From: Neorhizobium sp. SOG26
Lineage (GTDB): Bacteria > Pseudomonadota > Alphaproteobacteria > Rhizobiales > Rhizobiaceae
NCBI RefSeq assembly: GCF_003491345.1
Contig: NZ_CP025512.1
Span: 1,674,001-1,738,000, forward strand
Length of the DNA stretch: 64,000 bases
Reading direction: 5' to 3'
Positions 1 through 10,064 of the stretch are shown piece after piece (the stretch's first letter is position 1; every line of letters begins with the position of its first letter). A model generated the notes under the pieces. The model was given only the letters and a program-made list of their open reading frames with translations, was not told the DNA's origin and did no database searches. A program made the position numbers and the translations under genes.

Positions 1-1363
1 GCGTCGGTGCCGAGCCGCGGTCGGCAAGCGCCACCTTCAACGCCAGGAGGAAACGGGAGAGCTCGCCGCCCGAAGCGACCTTCATGATCGGCCCCGGCCG
101 CGTGCCGGGGTTTGTCTGGACGTGGAACTCGACCGTGTCGATCCCTTCGGCCGACGCCGCATCCGGATCGCTCGTCACCTCCACCATGAACCGGGCGCGT
201 TCCAGCTTGAGCGCGGGAAGTTCAGCCATTACCGCGGATGCGAGCCCTTCCGCGGCATGACGGCGCTTCTGCGACAGTGCAACGGCCGCCTCGTCGAATT
301 CGGTCTTCGCTGCCGCAGCCACCCTCTCCAGCTCGGCAAGCTTTTCCTCGCCGGCATCGAGATCGGCGAGATCGGCAACCATCTTTTCGGCAAGCGCCGG
401 CAGGTCGACAACCGCGACAGAATATTTCCGGCCGGCAGCACGCAGCGCGAACAAGCGCTCCTCGACGCGTTCGAGTTCCCGCGGGTCGAACTCGGTCCGC
501 CGCAGCGCCGCCTCGACCTCCATCTGCGCATTCGACAGATGGTTGAGGGCCTGGTCGAGCAATTCGACCGTTTCCTCCAGCAGGCCCGGCGCCTCGTGGC
601 TCTTGCGCTCGAGACGACGCACAAGGGAGGCGATCAGCGGGACTGGCGAACCGTTGCCGTTCAGGAATTCGGACGCCTCGGAAATGTCGCCAGCGATGCG
701 TTCGACCTTCTGCATCCGCGAGCGCTGCTCGGCGAGCTCTTCTTCTTCGCCGTCACGCGGAGAAAGCGCTTCCAGCTCCTCGACAGAGGCGCGGATGTAA
801 TCGGCCTCGCGCGCGGCGGCCTCTACCTTGGCACGGTGGGTCTTCAGAGCGCGGTCGGCATCGCGCCATGCGCGGTAGAGGCTCGAGACCTGCTGCACGT
901 CGTCGCCAAGACCGGCGAATGCATCAAGAAGATTGCGATGCGCATCTGTATCGATCAGCGCTCGGTCGTCGTGCTGGCCGTGGATCTCAACCAGCATCTG
1001 GCCCGCCTGGCGCATCAATTGCACGCTGACCGGCTGATCGTTGATCGAGGCGCGGGTACGCCCATCGGCAGACTGGATGCGCCGGAAGATCAGGTCCCCG
1101 TCATCATCGATGCCGTTGTCGCGAAGAAGCGTACGGAGCGCATGATTGGCGGGAACGTCGAAAACGGCCGTGACCTGGCCCTTGTCTTCGCCATGCCGAA
1201 CGAGGCCACCGTCACCACGGCCACCAAGAGCAAGCGAAAGGCTGTCGAGAAGGATGGACTTGCCGGCGCCGGTCTCGCCGGTCAGCACGGACAGTCCGGC
1301 TTCGAAGGCGAGATCCAGCCGCTCGATCAGAACGATATCCCGGATCGACAACTGGATCAGCAT
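1..1363 (-). CDS. recN: DNA repair protein RecN (C-terminus cut by window edge)
   Basis: RecN is an SMC-like ATPase of recombinational double-strand break repair. I translated the minus strand from ATG at 1363, which has GAGGAA just upstream. The N-terminus carries an ABC/SMC Walker A motif GETGAGKS at residues 29-36. A middle portion rich in Glu, Arg and Leu fits the coiled-coil arms. Close to the window edge the ABC signature SGGELSRF appears, as expected for the C-terminal head half. About 454 codons are in the window with no stop; the family is usually about 555 residues, so roughly 100 residues (with Walker B) lie beyond position 1. It follows bamD by 27 nt and is probably co-transcribed with it. 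Confidence 0.95.
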   Translation of the reverse strand, partial: MLIQLSIRDIVLIERLDLAFEAGLSVLTGETGAGKSILLDSLSLALGGRGDGGLVRHGEDKGQVTAVFDVPANHALRTLLRDNGIDDDGDLIFRRIQSADGRTRASINDQPVSVQLMRQAGQMLVEIHGQHDDRALIDTDAHRNLLDAFAGLGDDVQQVSSLYRAWRDADRALKTHRAKVEAAAREADYIRASVEELEALSPRDGEEEELAEQRSRMQKVERIAGDISEASEFLNGNGSPVPLIASLVRRLERKSHEAPGLLEETVELLDQALNHLSNAQMEVEAALRRTEFDPRELERVEERLFALRAAGRKYSVAVVDLPALAEKMVADLADLDAGEEKLAELERVAAAAKTEFDEAAVALSQKRRHAAEGLASAVMAELPALKLERARFMVEVTSDPDAASAEGIDTVEFHVQTNPGTRPGPIMKVASGGELSRFLLALKVALADRGSAPT

Positions 1364-1390
1364 GTTTCCTCAATCACGCGGTGCTTTGCC

Positions 1391-2257
1391 TCAAGCTCCG
1401 ATGAGCTTTGCCCCGGCCCTGGAAATCCAGGAGCCGCGATTTTCGCGAGGCTGGACGCCTCCCGTCTGCAGCAGCTTGTAAGAGTCCGCGTACCACTGGC
1501 TGTCGGGGTAGTTGCGGCCAAGCACGGCGGCTGCGGTCTGCGCCTCTTCCACGATGCCCATCGCAAAATAGGTTTCGACCAGACGCGCCAGCGCTTCTTC
1601 CACCTGGTTGGTGTTGGAATACTGCTCAACCACGACACGGAAGCGCTGGATCGCGGCAAGGTATTCCTTGCGCTCCAGGTAGTAGCGGCCGATCTGCATT
1701 TCCTTGCCGGCAAGCTGGTCACGCGCAAAGCGAATCTTCGCCTGCGCGTCTTCAACATATTCGGAATCCGGATAGTTGTTCACGACCTTGGTCATCGCCT
1801 CGATCGTGCTTCTGGCGGCGCGCTGATCCTGCGTCACGTCAGCGATCTGCTTGGAGTAAGCCAGGCCGACGAGATATTGAACATAGCCCGAATCCTGCGA
1901 CTGCGGATACTGGTTCATGTAGCGGTTGCCGGTGGTGATCGCGTCGTCATTGCGGCCGAGGCGATACTTCGTGAAGGTGCTCATCACGAGCGCCTTGCGG
2001 CCCCACTCGGTGAACGGGTTCTGCCGCTCGATGGCGTCGAACTTGCGGCTCGCTTCCGAAAGGTTGCCCGCCTTCATGTTGGCGAGGCCTTGATTGTACA
2101 GCACTTCCGGCGGTTCGGTCTGCAGGCCGAGCTTGGTGATGTCGATGTCCGGGTCCGATTGGCAGGCGGTCACGCCAAAGCCGGCGCCAGCGAGCACCAT
2201 CGACACGAACGCGATTCTCGCGGCCTTATGCATTCCAACAGACCTTACATGGTTCAT
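1391..2257 (-). CDS. bamD: Outer membrane assembly lipoprotein BamD (ComL)
   Basis: BamD is the TPR-containing lipoprotein of the BAM complex that inserts beta-barrel proteins into the outer membrane. The N-terminus is a lipoprotein signal with lipobox GVTAC followed by QSD. The rest is a set of helical TPR-like repeats with the family pattern of Asn-Pro-Phe turns and conserved YPDS segments. Two ATG starts are possible, 2257 and 2233; both keep the signal peptide and neither has a strong ribosome site, so the first residues are uncertain. The open frame continues upstream to 2353 but that part does not look like signal peptide. It lies between lpxC, whose terminator precedes it, and recN. 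Confidence 0.93.
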   Translation of the reverse strand: MNHVRSVGMHKAARIAFVSMVLAGAGFGVTACQSDPDIDITKLGLQTEPPEVLYNQGLANMKAGNLSEASRKFDAIERQNPFTEWGRKALVMSTFTKYRLGRNDDAITTGNRYMNQYPQSQDSGYVQYLVGLAYSKQIADVTQDQRAARSTIEAMTKVVNNYPDSEYVEDAQAKIRFARDQLAGKEMQIGRYYLERKEYLAAIQRFRVVVEQYSNTNQVEEALARLVETYFAMGIVEEAQTAAAVLGRNYPDSQWYADSYKLLQTGGVQPRENRGSWISRAGAKLIGA

Positions 2258-2397
2258 TCGACAGTTCCCGATCGTCCCGCGCGTCAAAACCCGCTGCCTA
2301 GGCAGGCGTTCTAGCCATAAAAGCAAAGGGAGAGCAACGCAATGCTGCTGCATTCATACATTTTTGTGGCACGCGGCGAGGTTATCGCCATGGGCGC

Positions 2398-2430
2398 AAA
2401 GAAAAGGCCGCTTCGGGTAGGAAGCGGCCA
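2398..2430 (-). terminator. Rho-independent terminator after lpxC
   Basis: Read on the minus strand, a perfect 9-bp stem (GGCCGCTTC, loop 2415-2420, GAAGCGGCC) is followed by TTTTCTTT. It lies 35 nt past the lpxC stop and ahead of bamD, so bamD-recN need their own promoter in 2258-2397. Confidence 0.85.
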
Positions 2431-2464
2431 AGCAATTCGGCGAAGCCGACTGGAGATGGATTGG

Positions 2465-3421
2465 TTAGGCAAACGATGGCGTCTGTTCCGGCATCTTCAC
2501 CGGAACAAATTCGCTGGCGCGAACACGTGCCGAACGCGAAGACGGAGCCTCGACAATTTCGTAAGCCGTCGGATCGCTCATCAGCGCCTGCAGCGCCTGA
2601 GCGTTCATCTTGTGACCGCCACGATAGGAGCGGTAGCAACCGATGAACTGCGCACCAGCCAGTGCCAGGTCGCCCACGGCGTCCAGCGTCTTGTGACGGA
2701 CGAACTCGTCCTTGTAGCGCAGGCCTTCGACGTTCACGACCGTATCGTCGTCAGAGATGACAACCGAGTTTTCAAGCGACGAACCCAGCGCGTAGCCGGC
2801 GGCCCACAGGCGCTCGACATCGCGCATGAAGCCGAAGGTGCGTGCCCGCGACAGTTCCTGCTTGAAGGCGGCAGCCGTCAGTTCGCCCTTCCAGCTCTGG
2901 CGGCCGATCAGCGGCGAGGTAAAGTCGATCTCGACCTCGAAGCGGGTGCCTTCATGCGGACGGAATTCCGACCAGGACGAGCCTGAGTCAATGCGAACCG
3001 GCTTCAGCACGCGGATGTAGCGGCGCTTTGCGCTGAGGTTGACGATGCCGACCTGTTCGATCGCATCGATGAACGGAGCCGAGCTGCCGTCCATGATCGG
3101 CATTTCGGCGCCTTCGACCTCAACCACCACGTTGTCGATGCCAAGCGCATAAAGGGCAGCCATGACGTGCTCGATCGTCGCTACCCATTTTGCGGGCGAA
3201 GTGCCGAGAACCGTGCAAAGGTCGGTCGGACCGACATGCGCCGAAAGGGCCCGATATTCAACGGAGCTGCCGTCTTCGAGCGTGCGGCTGAACACGACGC
3301 CAGTTCCGGCCTCGGCAGGCTGAAAGGTGATTCCGACAGTGGCTCCAGAATGCACGCCGGTGCCCTTGAGGCTAACCGGTGCGGCGATGGTGGTCTGGAA
3401 ACCGAGCAATCCAATAGTCAT
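2465..3421 (-). CDS. lpxC: UDP-3-O-acyl-N-acetylglucosamine deacetylase LpxC
   Basis: LpxC is the zinc enzyme of the first committed step of lipid A synthesis in the cytoplasm. The 318-residue protein shows the family landmarks: the first zinc histidine in TIEHVMAAL (His85), the MDGSSAPF segment, the second histidine and the aspartate in RHKTLDAVGDLALAG, and the catalytic-loop histidine in YRGGHKMN. The length is close to the usual 300-320 residues. ATG at 3421 has AAGG upstream. It follows ftsZ after a 253-nt gap that holds a hairpin, so it probably has its own promoter. Separate bases link it functionally to bamD (outer membrane assembly) just downstream. Confidence 0.97.
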   Translation of the reverse strand: MTIGLLGFQTTIAAPVSLKGTGVHSGATVGITFQPAEAGTGVVFSRTLEDGSSVEYRALSAHVGPTDLCTVLGTSPAKWVATIEHVMAALYALGIDNVVVEVEGAEMPIMDGSSAPFIDAIEQVGIVNLSAKRRYIRVLKPVRIDSGSSWSEFRPHEGTRFEVEIDFTSPLIGRQSWKGELTAAAFKQELSRARTFGFMRDVERLWAAGYALGSSLENSVVISDDDTVVNVEGLRYKDEFVRHKTLDAVGDLALAGAQFIGCYRSYRGGHKMNAQALQALMSDPTAYEIVEAPSSRSARVRASEFVPVKMPEQTPSFA

Positions 3422-3617
3422 TCTACTTGCCTTCTGTCGCGGACGCCCGCTCAGCGGAAGCCCGTTATTTCTGCGCCTCGCAGGCGGCCAAGCTTGATTC
3501 GACCGTTTGATTCAGGCGTCTTTTCATCCTCTATCTACGCACCCGCCCCGCCCATTCCAAATCACTGTTCGTTTCGGAATGTTACGATCCTAAGTGCATG
3601 TGGCTGTTGATGAAATG

Positions 3618-3650
3618 CACAAGGGCCCGATGCGTTCACACGGGCCCTCG
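3618..3650 (-). terminator. Hairpin downstream of ftsZ, possible terminator
   Basis: AGGGCCCG (3622-3629) pairs perfectly with CGGGCCCT (3641-3648). It starts 26 nt past the ftsZ stop. The T-run on the minus strand is short (TTGTGCATTT), so termination may be partial. Confidence 0.55.
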
Positions 3651-3674
3651 TCACGTTTGATAACGGTCGTTAAC

Positions 3675-5468
3675 TCAGTTCGACTGGCGGCGCAGGAAAG
3701 CCGGAATTTCGAGCTGGTCGTCTTCCTGGTGGCTCTGCGGAACCGCGCGGCCATGGTCGTCGAGATTGCCGCGGCGCGGCGCATACATGCTGGCTTCGGC
3801 CGAGAGCGGACGACGCTGCGCCACAGGTGCAGCCGGTGCCGCAGGCTCGACATGAGCCGGCTCTTCTTCCTCGCGGCGACCGAGCGAGCTCGTGATCCGC
3901 TTCAGAAGACCCATCGGGCCACGCTCTTCCTGGACATGCTGTACCGGCTGCGAACGCTGGTCCATCTCGGCCTTCACGATCGGCGGAAAGTCCTCAACCT
4001 TCGGCATGCGGACCGGCTCGACAGTGGCCGAAACGGTCGGAGCGGCCGGCTCGCGGAAAACCGGAGCGGCAGGACGCGGTGCGGCGGGCTGCTGCATGAC
4101 CGGGGCCGGCTGCGGCTGGACAGGAGCCTGAACCGGAGCAGGACGCGTCATGACCGGAGCCTGCGGTTCTGCCGGAGCGGCAAACAGGCGGCTTGCCGGG
4201 CGGAACTCTTCCTGCTGCTGCGCGACAGGCTGCGGGGCCGGTGCGACGCGCTGAGGCTCGTTGATGGCCAGTTCGCGTTCCATTTCGGCTTCTGCGAGAC
4301 GGATCTGCTCGGCGATCGGATCGACGGCCGGCTGCTGCTGGGCAACGGGCTGTGCGACCGGTGCCGGAGCGGCCTGCATGACAGGCGCAGGCTGCGGAGC
4401 CGGCTGAGTCGGTGCAGATGCAGCCGGGATGGCAGCCGACGGGCGGATGATCGGCTTCGACGCAGCGCGCATCTCTGCGGCACGCAGGTCAACCGATTGC
4501 ACGCCACGGTCGATACCGGTTGCAACGACCGACACGCGGATGAGGCCTTCGAGCGCTTCGTCGAAGGTTGCGCCGAGGATGATGTTGGCATCCGGATCGA
4601 CTTCTTCGCGAATACGCGTCGCTGCTTCATCGACTTCGAACAGGGTGAGGTCGCGACCGCCGGTGATGGAGATCAAGAGACCCTGGGCGCCCTTCATCGA
4701 GGTTTCGTCGAGGAGCGGGTTGGCGATCGCAGCTTCCGCGGCCTGCATTGCGCGGCCCGGGCCGGATGCTTCGCCGGTACCCATCATTGCACGGCCCATT
4801 TCACGCATGACAGAGCGAACGTCGGCGAAGTCGAGGTTGATCAGGCCTTCCTTGACCATCAGGTCGGTGATGCAGGCGACGCCGGAGTAGAGAACCTGGT
4901 CGGCCATTGCGAAGGCATCGGCGAAGGTCGTCTTGTCGTTGGCGATGCGGAACAGGTTCTGGTTCGGGATGACGATGAGCGTGTCGACCGACTTCTGCAG
5001 TTCCTGGATACCCGATTCGGCAAGGCGCATGCGGCGCTGGCCTTCGAAGTGGAACGGCTTGGTGACGACGCCGACGGTCAGGATGCCCTTGGAGCGGGCG
5101 GCTTCGGCAACAACCGGCGCTGCGCCCGTGCCCGTACCACCGCCCATGCCGGCGGTGACAAAGCACATGTGCGTGCCATGCAGGTGATCAACGATTTCCC
5201 CAATGCATTCTTCAGCGGCGGCGCGACCGACTTCAGGCTGTGAACCTGCACCCAGGCCCTCGGTAACCTGCACGCCCATCTGAATGACCTTGTCGGCCTT
5301 CGTCATGGTGAGTGCCTGAGCGTCCGTGTTGGCGACAACGAAGTCGACGCCTTCCAGGCCAGCGGTGATCATGTTGTTAACGGCGTTGCCACCGCCACCA
5401 CCGACGCCGAATACGGTAATCCGAGGCTTCAGCTCAGTGATGTCTGGCTTCTGCAGCTTGATGGTCAT
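3675..5468 (-). CDS. ftsZ: Cell division protein FtsZ, long rhizobial form
   Basis: FtsZ is the tubulin-like GTPase that forms the cytokinetic ring. The start at 5468 ([10 protein letters not shown]) has AGAAGGA upstream; the open frame extends 16 codons further but without support. The GTPase core includes the glycine loop near residues 21-27, the tubulin signature GGGTGTG at 109-115, and the NLDFADV T7 loop. After about residue 320 a very long linker rich in Pro, Ala, Gln and Val follows, ending in the conserved C-terminal peptide [12 protein letters not shown] that contacts FtsA and other ring partners. At 597 residues it is far longer than E. coli FtsZ (383), matching the FtsZ1 type of rhizobia. 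It lies 83 nt after ftsA. Confidence 0.98.
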   Translation of the reverse strand: MTIKLQKPDITELKPRITVFGVGGGGGNAVNNMITAGLEGVDFVVANTDAQALTMTKADKVIQMGVQVTEGLGAGSQPEVGRAAAEECIGEIVDHLHGTHMCFVTAGMGGGTGTGAAPVVAEAARSKGILTVGVVTKPFHFEGQRRMRLAESGIQELQKSVDTLIVIPNQNLFRIANDKTTFADAFAMADQVLYSGVACITDLMVKEGLINLDFADVRSVMREMGRAMMGTGEASGPGRAMQAAEAAIANPLLDETSMKGAQGLLISITGGRDLTLFEVDEAATRIREEVDPDANIILGATFDEALEGLIRVSVVATGIDRGVQSVDLRAAEMRAASKPIIRPSAAIPAASAPTQPAPQPAPVMQAAPAPVAQPVAQQQPAVDPIAEQIRLAEAEMERELAINEPQRVAPAPQPVAQQQEEFRPASRLFAAPAEPQAPVMTRPAPVQAPVQPQPAPVMQQPAAPRPAAPVFREPAAPTVSATVEPVRMPKVEDFPPIVKAEMDQRSQPVQHVQEERGPMGLLKRITSSLGRREEEEPAHVEPAAPAAPVAQRRPLSAEASMYAPRRGNLDDHGRAVPQSHQEDDQLEIPAFLRRQSN

Positions 5469-5551
5469 TGCACCAGTTCCTTCTCTCTCAGGCCGCATCG
5501 CCGCCGGCCAATTCATGTCATGTCTTGCTGATGGTCGGGATTACCCGGCCG

Positions 5552-6883
5552 TCAAAAACTTTCCTTCAGCCACTGCCCCATGCGAGCGAGCCGGCCGTTG
5601 CCATTGCCGAGAGAGGCCATGAGACCGCTCTGCGACGCATGCGTTTCCAGGTCAGCGACCTGCGGGTAGATCATCAGACCAACGGCCGTCGAAAAGGCTG
5701 GCCCCTTGGCCGCCTGCGGCAGGCCGGAGACGCCCATCGGGCGACCGATCCGAACATTGCGCGCCAGGATACGGCGTGCCGTTTCCGAAAGGCCTGTCAA
5801 CTGGCTTGCGCCGCCGGTCAGAACGACGCGCTTGCCGACGATCGGGCTGAAGCCCGACTTCTGGATGCGGTCGCGAATGAGTTCGAGCGTTTCCTCGATG
5901 CGGGCGCTCACGATGCGCGTCACGAGCGAACGTGGCACCTGGGTTGGCTGGTCGCGGTCGTCCTCGCCGATCGGCGGGACAGAGATGACGTCGCGTTCAT
6001 CGGCGCCATTGGCCAGTGCCGAACCGTGGACCACCTTCATGCGCTCGGCGTCTTCGATGCGGGTCGACAGGCCGCGTGCGAGGTCGGTCGTCACATGGTG
6101 ACCACCAAGGCTGATCGCATCCGTATGAACGAGCTTGCCTTCCGCAAAGACGGAAATCGTCGTCGTGCCACCGCCCATGTCGATGGCGGCGCAGCCGAGT
6201 TCGACTTCGTCGTCAACGAGAGCCGCAAGGCCGCTGGCGTAAGGCGTCGCAACGATGCCTTCGACCGACAGATGCGCTCGGTTGATGCACAGTTCGAGGT
6301 TCTTCAGCGTCGCGCGTTCGGCGGTCACGACATGCATGTCGACGCCGAGGTTGTCACCGTACATCGCCAGCGGGTCGCGGATGCCACGTTCGCCGTCGAG
6401 CGAAAAGCCGGTCGGCAGCGAGTGAAGGATGGCGCGATCCTGGCGCAGCGAACGCTGGCTGGCAGCAACCAGAACCTTCTTGAGGTCAGCGGCTTCGACT
6501 TCCTGGCCACCGAGGTCAATGCTCGCGGTGTAGACATCGCTTGCAAGGCGGCCGGCAGATACGTTGACAATCAGGCTGTCGACGGTGAGGCCTGCCATGC
6601 GCTCCGCCGCATCAACGGCGAGGCGTACGACACTTTCTGCTGCGTCGAGATCAGCAACCACGCCGGACTTCACGCCCCGCGAACGCTGATGGCCGATGCC
6701 GATGATTTCGATGTTATGGGTGCGGCCCGGCAGGACCTGGCTTTCCGCCCGCGGCGTCAGCCGGGCGATCATGCACACGACCTTTGTCGAGCCGATATCC
6801 AGTACAGACACGACATGGCTGCGCTTGGAAGAGAGCGGCTTCATGCGGGGCAGACCGAAATGAGACGATCCGAAAACACTCAC
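5552..6883 (-). CDS. ftsA: Cell division protein FtsA
   Basis: FtsA is an actin-fold ATPase that tethers FtsZ filaments to the membrane. The phosphate-1 segment SVLDIGSTKVVCMIARL and the IDMGGGTTTISVF phosphate-2 segment are clear, and the C-terminus ends in an amphipathic stretch (GQWLKESF) expected to insert in the membrane. The start is a GTG at 6883 that overlaps the ftsQ stop as GTGA and has GGGAGA six bases upstream. An internal ATG at 6844 (MKPLSSKRSH) is a less likely alternative. The 443-residue length is slightly above E. coli FtsA (420). It belongs to the ddl-ftsQ-ftsA-ftsZ unit. Confidence 0.97.
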   Translation of the reverse strand: MSVFGSSHFGLPRMKPLSSKRSHVVSVLDIGSTKVVCMIARLTPRAESQVLPGRTHNIEIIGIGHQRSRGVKSGVVADLDAAESVVRLAVDAAERMAGLTVDSLIVNVSAGRLASDVYTASIDLGGQEVEAADLKKVLVAASQRSLRQDRAILHSLPTGFSLDGERGIRDPLAMYGDNLGVDMHVVTAERATLKNLELCINRAHLSVEGIVATPYASGLAALVDDEVELGCAAIDMGGGTTTISVFAEGKLVHTDAISLGGHHVTTDLARGLSTRIEDAERMKVVHGSALANGADERDVISVPPIGEDDRDQPTQVPRSLVTRIVSARIEETLELIRDRIQKSGFSPIVGKRVVLTGGASQLTGLSETARRILARNVRIGRPMGVSGLPQAAKGPAFSTAVGLMIYPQVADLETHASQSGLMASLGNGNGRLARMGQWLKESF

Positions 6884-7812
6884 GACTGCTCTCCCGCCTT
6901 CTTCAGCGCCTTGGCGCGCGCATCCACTGCTTCCTTGCGACGCTCAGCGGCAGCAGCCGTCAGCTGAACCGTCGCACGATCCTCCAGCCGCAAGTCGACC
7001 GAAGCGATGTCCCGCTGAAGGATCCCCTCTTCCTGCTCCAGCCGACCGAGAACGGCGAGAGCCCGCTCAACATTGTTTTCCGGCAGCTTCAGCACGACGC
7101 CGTTGTCGAGATGCAGGTCCCAGCGACGACCGGCGACCCGGACGTAAGCCTTCACCCGCGACTTCAGCTCCGGCCAGGCAGCCATCGCTTCCTCGAAGGA
7201 GGCTGCAGCGCGCTCGGCGTCACGGCCAACGAAAAGCGGCAGGGAGGCGAACTTGTTGTCGCGAAGCGGCGCGATCACGCTGCCGTCCTTCTCGATCAGC
7301 GAAAGTTCCGAACCATGCTGCCAGATCCCGAAAGCCTGGCGCTCCTTCAGCATGACTTCGATCGTGCGCGGATAGACCTTGCGCACCTCGGCATACTGGA
7401 CCCAGGGAAGCTCGGAAAGCTTGCGGCGCGCAGCATCGACATCGAGCGCGACCAGCGAGGTCGTGCCATCGAGGCCGAGAAGCTGGAGGATGTCGATCTC
7501 GGACGTCTGCTCGTTGCCGGATACGCGAACGTCTTCAATGGCAAAGCCGAGGGCAGCCGTGGTCGCCTGCGCGACTTCATGGCCATGGCCGCCAATCGAC
7601 ATGCCGTAGAGGCCGACAGCTGCCATGAAACCGAATGCGGAGAACGTGCCGACATGCTCTGGAATGTAGATGCGGCCTGTGGCGAGGCTGACGCAGAAGC
7701 GCACGACGCGACGCAGAGGGCGCGGCAGCACGCGGCGCTCATCGGCGCCGAGGTAAAGAGCCTGGGAACGGCCACGCGGAGAAGCCGCCTTCTTGCCGAT
7801 CAACGCAAACAC
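6880..7812 (-). CDS. ftsQ: Cell division protein FtsQ
   Basis: FtsQ is a bitopic membrane protein of the divisome. A basic cytoplasmic N-terminus is followed by a membrane segment around residues 50-75, then the POTRA domain ([23 protein letters not shown]) and the periplasmic FtsQ beta domain. I chose the GTG at 7812 because GGAGGA lies six bases upstream; a TTG seven codons earlier has no such site. This gives 310 residues and a 13-nt overlap with the end of ddl. The 3' end overlaps ftsA by four bases, so translation of the three genes is probably coupled. Confidence 0.94.
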   Translation of the reverse strand: MFALIGKKAASPRGRSQALYLGADERRVLPRPLRRVVRFCVSLATGRIYIPEHVGTFSAFGFMAAVGLYGMSIGGHGHEVAQATTAALGFAIEDVRVSGNEQTSEIDILQLLGLDGTTSLVALDVDAARRKLSELPWVQYAEVRKVYPRTIEVMLKERQAFGIWQHGSELSLIEKDGSVIAPLRDNKFASLPLFVGRDAERAAASFEEAMAAWPELKSRVKAYVRVAGRRWDLHLDNGVVLKLPENNVERALAVLGRLEQEEGILQRDIASVDLRLEDRATVQLTAAAAERRKEAVDARAKALKKAGEQS

Positions 7813-8726
7813 GTAGCGTCCTCCACCATCCAACGGACGAGCTCACCAAAGGAATGACCTGCGTGTGCGGCCATTTCGGGCACAAGCGACGTTGGCGTCA
7901 TGCCTGGCTGAGTGTTGATTTCGAGCCAGATCAGCTCGCCATTCTCGGAGAAGCGGTCGTCATAGCGGAAGTCCGAACGACTGACGCCACGGCAGCCCAT
8001 CGCCTGATGCGCCTTGAGGGCCAGTGTTTGTATCTTTTGGTAAATATTCGGTGAAATCTGCGCCGGAATGACGTGCTTGGAGCCACCGGCTGCATATTTA
8101 GCATCGTAGTCGTAGAAGGCGTTGCCGGTCGGCACGACCTCGGTCACACCGAGCGCCACGTCGCCCATGACACCACAAGTCAGCTCGCGGCCATAGATGT
8201 AACGCTCAACGAGAACGCGATCACCATAACGCCAATCTGACGAACCGATGACCTGCGGCGGATGAGATTGATTCTCCTGGACGATGACGACGCCGAAGGA
8301 CGAACCTTCGCGCACCGGCTTCACCACGTAAGGCGGCTTCAGCGGATGCACGTTGCCAATATCGAAGCGGTTCATCGCCTTGGCTTCAGCAACCGGAATA
8401 CCGGCAGCCTTGGCCACATGCCGAGCCTGATGCTTATCCATGGCAAGCGCCGAGGCGAGCACACCGGAATGCGTGTAAGGGATCTCGAGATATTCCAGAA
8501 TGCCCTGGATGGTGCCGTCTTCGCCATAGGGACCATGGAGCGCATTGAAAGCCACGTCGGGCTTCAACTCAGAAAGAACAGCCGCGACATTGCGATCAAC
8601 GTCGACACGTGTGACCCGGTAACCCTCACCTTCGAGAGCGTCCGCGCAAGCATTGCCCGACGACAGACTGACAGGCCGCTCGGAGGAAAATCCCCCCATC
8701 AAAACAGCGACGTGCTTGTCGGTCAT
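7800..8726 (-). CDS. ddl: D-alanine--D-alanine ligase
   Basis: Ddl is an ATP-grasp ligase that makes D-Ala-D-Ala for peptidoglycan precursors. The 308-residue protein has the N-terminal segment [17 protein letters not shown], the HGPYGEDG motif, the lysine of [15 protein letters not shown], and the metal-binding [11 protein letters not shown] segment near the C-terminus. TAGGAG precedes ATG 8726. It is the first gene of a unit separated from murB by a terminator and a 361-nt intergenic region, so its promoter should also drive ftsQ-ftsA-ftsZ. The 3' end overlaps ftsQ. Confidence 0.97.
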   Translation of the reverse strand: MTDKHVAVLMGGFSSERPVSLSSGNACADALEGEGYRVTRVDVDRNVAAVLSELKPDVAFNALHGPYGEDGTIQGILEYLEIPYTHSGVLASALAMDKHQARHVAKAAGIPVAEAKAMNRFDIGNVHPLKPPYVVKPVREGSSFGVVIVQENQSHPPQVIGSSDWRYGDRVLVERYIYGRELTCGVMGDVALGVTEVVPTGNAFYDYDAKYAAGGSKHVIPAQISPNIYQKIQTLALKAHQAMGCRGVSRSDFRYDDRFSENGELIWLEINTQPGMTPTSLVPEMAAHAGHSFGELVRWMVEDATCLR

Positions 8727-9029
8727 CGGTCACTCCTACAAAGGACTTCAGGCTAAAGCTCTGCGCTTGCGCCAAACTTGTTTCGGCTGACGATTCTGGC
8801 GGCTCATCAACGTGCCCCTATTGGTGCAGCAAAATGGTTAACAAATCGTTTACCTTGATTAATCAGGGACACTAAGGTGCTGACTTCCTTGGTATTATCA
8901 GGGAATGGAAAAGTTAACGCGAGATGGCGTGAGAGGCCTCCGAAGCCGCCGCCGCGAGAATCATGAGCTCGCTCGCTGACCCCGTTTCCAGGGTTCAGCA
9001 GACACCGGAAAGCGGAATCAAAATAATAA
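8727..9029 (-). promoter_or_regulatory. Promoter region of the ddl-ftsQ-ftsA-ftsZ unit
   Basis: This gene-free stretch between the murB terminator and ddl contains no convincing coding frame. It is locally AT-rich (8830-8920) and holds two GTTAAC elements, one of them in a CtrA-like arrangement. A promoter must lie here if the terminator works, but I cannot assign -35 and -10 boxes with confidence. Confidence 0.5.
8838..8854 (+). promoter_or_regulatory. CtrA-like site TTAA-N7-TTTACC
   Basis: The sequence TTAA (8838-8841), seven bases, then TTTACC (8849-8854) matches the alphaproteobacterial CtrA consensus TTAA-N7-TTAACC with one mismatch. It lies 112-128 bp upstream of ddl in the only plausible promoter region for ftsQ-ftsA-ftsZ. 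A second TTAAC half-site is at 8914. Cell-cycle control by CtrA is an inference. Confidence 0.35.
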
Positions 9030-9068
9030 AAAAGCCCGCTAAGGTTCTGACTTGGCGGGCCTTTCAAC
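9028..9068 (-). terminator. Rho-independent terminator after murB
   Basis: On the minus strand GCCCGC (with flanking paired bases) and GCGGGC form a stem around a loop of about 15 nt, followed by TTTTTTATTATTTTG. It starts about 20 nt past the murB stop. This is a textbook intrinsic terminator in the middle of the dcw cluster. Confidence 0.9.
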
Positions 9069-9087
9069 AAATGATGGTCTGGGCGTT

Positions 9088-10062
9088 TTACTCGGTGGTA
9101 ACGCCCTGGAACGGACGAACTTCCCGTCCCGGCATAAACACACCGAGGCGCTTGATCTCCCATTCAAGCTTGACGCCGGAGTGTTCGAAGACACGCTGGC
9201 GCACCATCTCGCCGAGATATTCGAGATCGTAGCCCGTCGCGTGGCCGATATTGATCATGAAGTTGCAGTGGAGAGACGACATCTGCGCCCCGCCGTTCAT
9301 CAGGCCACGACCACCCGCATCGTCGATCAGCTTCCACGCCGAATGACCTTCCGGGTTCTTGAAGGTCGAGCCCCCGGTCTTCTCCTTCACCGGCTGCACC
9401 GTCTCGCGGTGCTGGCGCACGGCATCCATCTCCGCGCGGATCTTGCCGCGTTCTTCCGGGTACCCTTCGAACACCGCGTGCGTGAAGATCAGATCCGCCG
9501 GGGCCGCAGAATGACGATAGGTGTAGCCCATGTCGGCGTTCGACAACACGTGCTTGTTTCCCTGCCGGTCGAGCGCGTGGACTTCCACCACCCTCTCCCG
9601 CGTCTCGGTACCGTTGGCACCCGCGTTCATGCGCAAGGCTCCGCCGATCGAGCCTGGAATGCCGTAGTAGAAGGCAAAGCCGCCGATGCCGTTGTCCATG
9701 GCCATCGCGGCGATATGCTTGTCCGGGCAGATGGCACCGGCCTTGATGCGGTTCTCCCCGACAAGCTCGACCTGGCCGAATCCCTTGGCAGACAAACGCA
9801 GGACGACACCCGGAATGCCGCCGTCGCGGACGAGCAGGTTCGAACCGACGCCGACCACCGTCAGCGGTACATCGGCCGGCAGTATCTGCAGGAAGGTCGC
9901 GAGGTCCTCCACGTCGTGCGGCTGGAACATCAGCTCCGCCAGACCGCCCGCCTGGAACCACGTTACCCGGTCCATGGGGGCATCCGGCGTCAACCGGCCA
10001 CGCAATTTTTCTACGCCGCTTCCCAGCGACGCCAGCAGCTTTTCCCCATTTACCTGTTTCAT
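9088..10062 (-). CDS. murB: UDP-N-acetylenolpyruvoylglucosamine reductase MurB
   Basis: MurB reduces UDP-GlcNAc-enolpyruvate to UDP-MurNAc with FAD and NADPH. The start at 10062 ([10 protein letters not shown]) lies just past the murC stop; an upstream extension inside murC is not supported. FAD-binding segments SNLLVRDGG and [13 protein letters not shown] are present, and the late segment [16 protein letters not shown] carries the active-site region of the compact type II MurB. The protein is 324 residues. It is the last gene before the terminator at about 9.05 kb. Confidence 0.96.
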   Translation of the reverse strand: MKQVNGEKLLASLGSGVEKLRGRLTPDAPMDRVTWFQAGGLAELMFQPHDVEDLATFLQILPADVPLTVVGVGSNLLVRDGGIPGVVLRLSAKGFGQVELVGENRIKAGAICPDKHIAAMAMDNGIGGFAFYYGIPGSIGGALRMNAGANGTETRERVVEVHALDRQGNKHVLSNADMGYTYRHSAAPADLIFTHAVFEGYPEERGKIRAEMDAVRQHRETVQPVKEKTGGSTFKNPEGHSAWKLIDDAGGRGLMNGGAQMSSLHCNFMINIGHATGYDLEYLGEMVRQRVFEHSGVKLEWEIKRLGVFMPGREVRPFQGVTTE

Positions 10063-10064
10063 TC

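Noticed and set aside
122-2314. 730-codon plus-strand open frame
   Set aside because: It is antisense to recN and bamD, has Arg/His/Leu-skewed composition and matches no family I know.
8807-9163. 118-codon minus-strand frame across the murB terminator
   Set aside because: It spans the terminator and the end of murB and has no supporting motif.
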